Shown one piece after another: positions 62,372 to 64,000 of a stretch of DNA of 64,000 bases. Positions within the stretch are counted from its first letter, which is position 1. Each line of letters starts with the position of its first letter. The position numbers were made by a program, and so were the translations under genes. The DNA is from Tuberibacillus calidus DSM 17572. GTDB taxonomy: Bacteria > Bacillota > Bacilli > Bacillales > Sporolactobacillaceae. The stretch is from NCBI RefSeq assembly GCF_000430685.1, contig NZ_AUMM01000011.1, positions 20,735 through 84,734 on the forward strand. Reading direction: 5' to 3'. The notes below the pieces were generated by a model. The model ran no database searches. It was not told the DNA's origin and saw only the letters and a program-made list of their open reading frames with translations.

Positions 62372-63427
62372 TTAGGCTTCGAGGATTTCCGATTGCAAAT
62401 AATAATAAATTAAATCACCGGTGTGACAGAGCGATTCTTGATGTGTCCTTTCAAAAGCGTGGGAAGCGTCTATCCCTGGTCCTATCAAACCATGGATCAG
62501 ATCGTAACCCGCGCGGACGGCAGCTGAAGCATCAGAGGCATAGTAGGGATAAATATCAATTTTATAGTTTAGCTGATATTTTTCCGCCAAAGCCACAAGA
62601 TGTTTTCTTAAACCGTAATGGTACGGACCGCTCGCATCTTTCGCGCAAATCGATACGGTATACTCATCCGTCGCTTGGCCGTCACCGATCGCTCCCATAT
62701 CCACGGCTAAATATTCGACCGTCTCAGGGGTGATGTTGGAATTTCCGCCGAAGCCGATTTCTTCATTGTTCGAGATGAGAAAATGCGTTGTATACGGCAA
62801 TGTCATCCCGCGTTCTTTGAGGATTTTTATGACATGGAGCAAAATGGCAACACTCGCTTTATCATCGAGATGGCGCGATTTCACAAAACCGCTGTCAGTT
62901 GTGACAAAACCCGGATCGAAGGAGACGAAGTCACCAACTTGAATGCCTAGTGCCTCGGTTTCTTCCTTGCTCGTTACCTTTTCGTCAATGCGCACTTCGA
63001 TGTTCTCATCGCTGCGTTCCGCTTTGCCAGCGTCTCTGTATACATGTGTTGAGGTTTGATGGATTAAAATCGTCCCTGTATACGTTTTACCGGAGGCGGT
63101 TTCAATTTGGCAATATTCGCCTTCTACCATGTTCCACGGAAAGCCACCGATTTTGGTCAAGCGCAAGCGGCCATCGCTTTTAATTTCTTTAACCATCGCC
63201 CCAAGCGTATCGACATGAGCGGTCAAAAAGCGATGTTTTGTGTCATCTTTTCCGGGTATGGTCGCCAATAAGCCGCCTTTGTTGTTCCTTTTCGTTTTAA
63301 TGCCCAATTCTTTTAAGTAGGTTTCTACATATTGAATGGCCTTGCCGGCATTTCCCGATGGACTCGGAATGTTCACTAAGTCGCGAATGATTTGGATGAT
63401 TTCGGAACCGCAAACCACATGTGTCAT
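62372..63427 (-). CDS. M42 family metallopeptidase
   Basis: A 351-residue glutamyl/deblocking aminopeptidase-type enzyme. Metal ligands in FLTAHVDTLGAMV near 68, SRHLDDKASVAILL near 185, SNNEEIGFGGNSNI near 218 (catalytic Glu pair), AVDMGAIGDG and a late HAFERTH near 323. Probably a large oligomer that trims N-terminal residues of peptides in the cytosol. Start ATG follows GGGAGG. A paralogue of YtoP/FrvX proteins. Confidence 0.93.
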   Translation of the reverse strand: MTHVVCGSEIIQIIRDLVNIPSPSGNAGKAIQYVETYLKELGIKTKRNNKGGLLATIPGKDDTKHRFLTAHVDTLGAMVKEIKSDGRLRLTKIGGFPWNMVEGEYCQIETASGKTYTGTILIHQTSTHVYRDAGKAERSDENIEVRIDEKVTSKEETEALGIQVGDFVSFDPGFVTTDSGFVKSRHLDDKASVAILLHVIKILKERGMTLPYTTHFLISNNEEIGFGGNSNITPETVEYLAVDMGAIGDGQATDEYTVSICAKDASGPYHYGLRKHLVALAEKYQLNYKIDIYPYYASDASAAVRAGYDLIHGLIGPGIDASHAFERTHQESLCHTGDLIYYYLQSEILEA

Positions 63428-63539
63428 CTTGTGACCTCCCTTTTCAACTATGTAAAAATCAAGACAATCTTTATTATAAAGGCCATTCGAAAAACTTTAA
63501 ACCTTTTAGAGAGAAAACTTAGTTCTGCAAAAGAAAAAA

Positions 63540-63640
63540 TGGCTCGGCGAAGACTTTTGGGCATAGGCAGAGCCTTTATTACCCTTCGGCTGACCCGAAA
63601 ATGTAGACAGAGCCTAAAAGCCCTTATGCTGGGCTGAGAA
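63540..63640. repeat. Tandem degenerate CAGAGCC repeats
   Basis: GGCAGAGCCTTTATTACCCTT (63567 onward) and GACAGAGCCTAAAAGCCCTTA (63608 onward) are two units of the repeat also present after zwf, near 15.15 kb and near 61.48 kb. They lie just outside the 3' end of the group II intron. Confidence 0.6.
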
Positions 63641-63660
63641 ACCACCTACTTTCTGACCAA

Positions 63661-64000
63661 ATCGAGTAGGAGGGGGTGACTAACCCCCGACCTCTCACAC
63701 CACCGTACGTACGGTTCCGTATACGGCGGTTTCATTTAAGTCCAACGCATCGTTTGATATCGATTAAATAGACTCTTCAGCCCTTGGTGAATCCAGTATT
63801 GTTCACCAAGGGCTTTATGCAAGATAGGGGATTTGGCTATTCGCCAATACGCCTTTCTTGTGTTTGCCCATTCCCATGCTTTACCTCGCTTAATGCCAAG
63901 TCTTATCAAATTCTTGTACTTGGTTTGAACTTTCTTCCATTCTTTCCAGCGTATCATGCGCAACCTTCTTCTTATCCAACCATCCAGTGCTTTGAATATG
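63661..64000 (-). mobile_element. 3' end of a group II intron, cut by the window edge
   Basis: On the minus strand the maturase frame is followed by a structured tail: GCCGTATACGGAACCGTACG, GGTGGTGTGAGAGG and a GGGGGTTAG/TCACCCCC hairpin, then CTCCTACTCGAT. This looks like domains V and VI of bacterial group II introns. The 3' boundary near 63661 is approximate; the 5' part lies outside. Confidence 0.8.
63736..64000 (-). CDS. ltrA: Group II intron reverse transcriptase/maturase, C-terminal part
   Basis: Partial: 87 residues up to the stop at 63736, and the frame stays open to the window edge. IFKALDGWIRRRLRMIRWKE is the maturase-domain (GIIM) start, and RKAYWRIAKSPILHKALGEQ and YWIHQGLKSLFNRYQTMRW are the usual C-terminus. 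An internal start call at 63963 would be wrong. Needed for intron splicing and mobility if the rest is intact. Confidence 0.9.
   Translation of the reverse strand, partial: IFKALDGWIRRRLRMIRWKEWKKVQTKYKNLIRLGIKRGKAWEWANTRKAYWRIAKSPILHKALGEQYWIHQGLKSLFNRYQTMRWT

Noticed and set aside
1..64000. CRISPR array, prophage or integrative element
   Set aside because: No regularly spaced direct repeats, cas genes, integrase or phage structural genes were seen; the only mobile element is the partial group II intron.

Overview
The window is about 64 kb of chromosome from an endospore-forming member of the Bacillales. The right half keeps the gene order known from Bacillus subtilis: M42 peptidase, cotE, mutS, mutL, miaA, hfq, spoVK, hflX, ynbB, glnR, glnA, lexA/yneA, ynzC, yneR, tkt, sirA, yneF, and then ccdC and yneK homologues. 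Sporulation and coat genes (cotE, spoVK, sirA, sinI/sinR, a DUF3231 protein), GlnR and LexA operators, a T-box and strong GGAGG ribosome sites all fit that lineage. The species cannot be named from sequence reading alone. Base composition is moderate and fairly even, and TTG starts with good Shine-Dalgarno sites are frequent.

Layout. 1-7.7 kb: zwf, an MFS exporter, D-amino-acid transaminase, a frameshifted lipoprotein gene, an SGNH hydrolase, a 40-residue FbpB-like gene and an acetyltransferase. 7.7-17.6 kb: a catabolic island with a TPP enzyme and an aminotransferase on the minus strand, divergent from an aldehyde dehydrogenase, lysine 6-dehydrogenase and an IclR regulator, followed by an acyl-CoA dehydrogenase and a CaiB-type CoA-transferase. 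17.9-26 kb: DedA, an M20 dipeptidase, an SDR, an MFS protein, a DUF3231 protein and aconitase. 26-44 kb: selenium genes (selA, selD, selB, selC, selU) interleaved with a radical SAM/SPASM gene, trpS under a T-box, a flavin reductase and a nagA-nagB-nagR-ptsH operon. 44-62 kb: sinI/sinR and the conserved housekeeping block. 62-64 kb: an M42 peptidase, repeats and the 3' end of a group II intron that runs out of the window.

How the genes work together. The island at 7.7-17.6 kb can be read as a complete route from L-lysine through allysine, 2-aminoadipate, 2-oxoadipate, glutarate semialdehyde, glutarate and glutaryl-CoA to crotonyl-CoA. Divergent sigma-A promoters, inverted repeats suited to the IclR protein and cre-like sites upstream of two of the transcription units support a single regulon. 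The selenium genes give everything needed to make selenophosphate, charge and decode tRNA-Sec and modify tRNA with 2-selenouridine. SelD is itself a selenoprotein: its active-site codon is an in-frame TGA at 27846-27848 followed by a bSECIS-like hairpin, so simple ORF calling removes its N-terminus. SelB and SelU each carry an unusual residue in a nucleotide-binding motif.

Most enzyme calls rest on motifs and remembered family sequences, not on database searches. The lysine pathway as a whole, the operators and the selA leader hairpin are inference.
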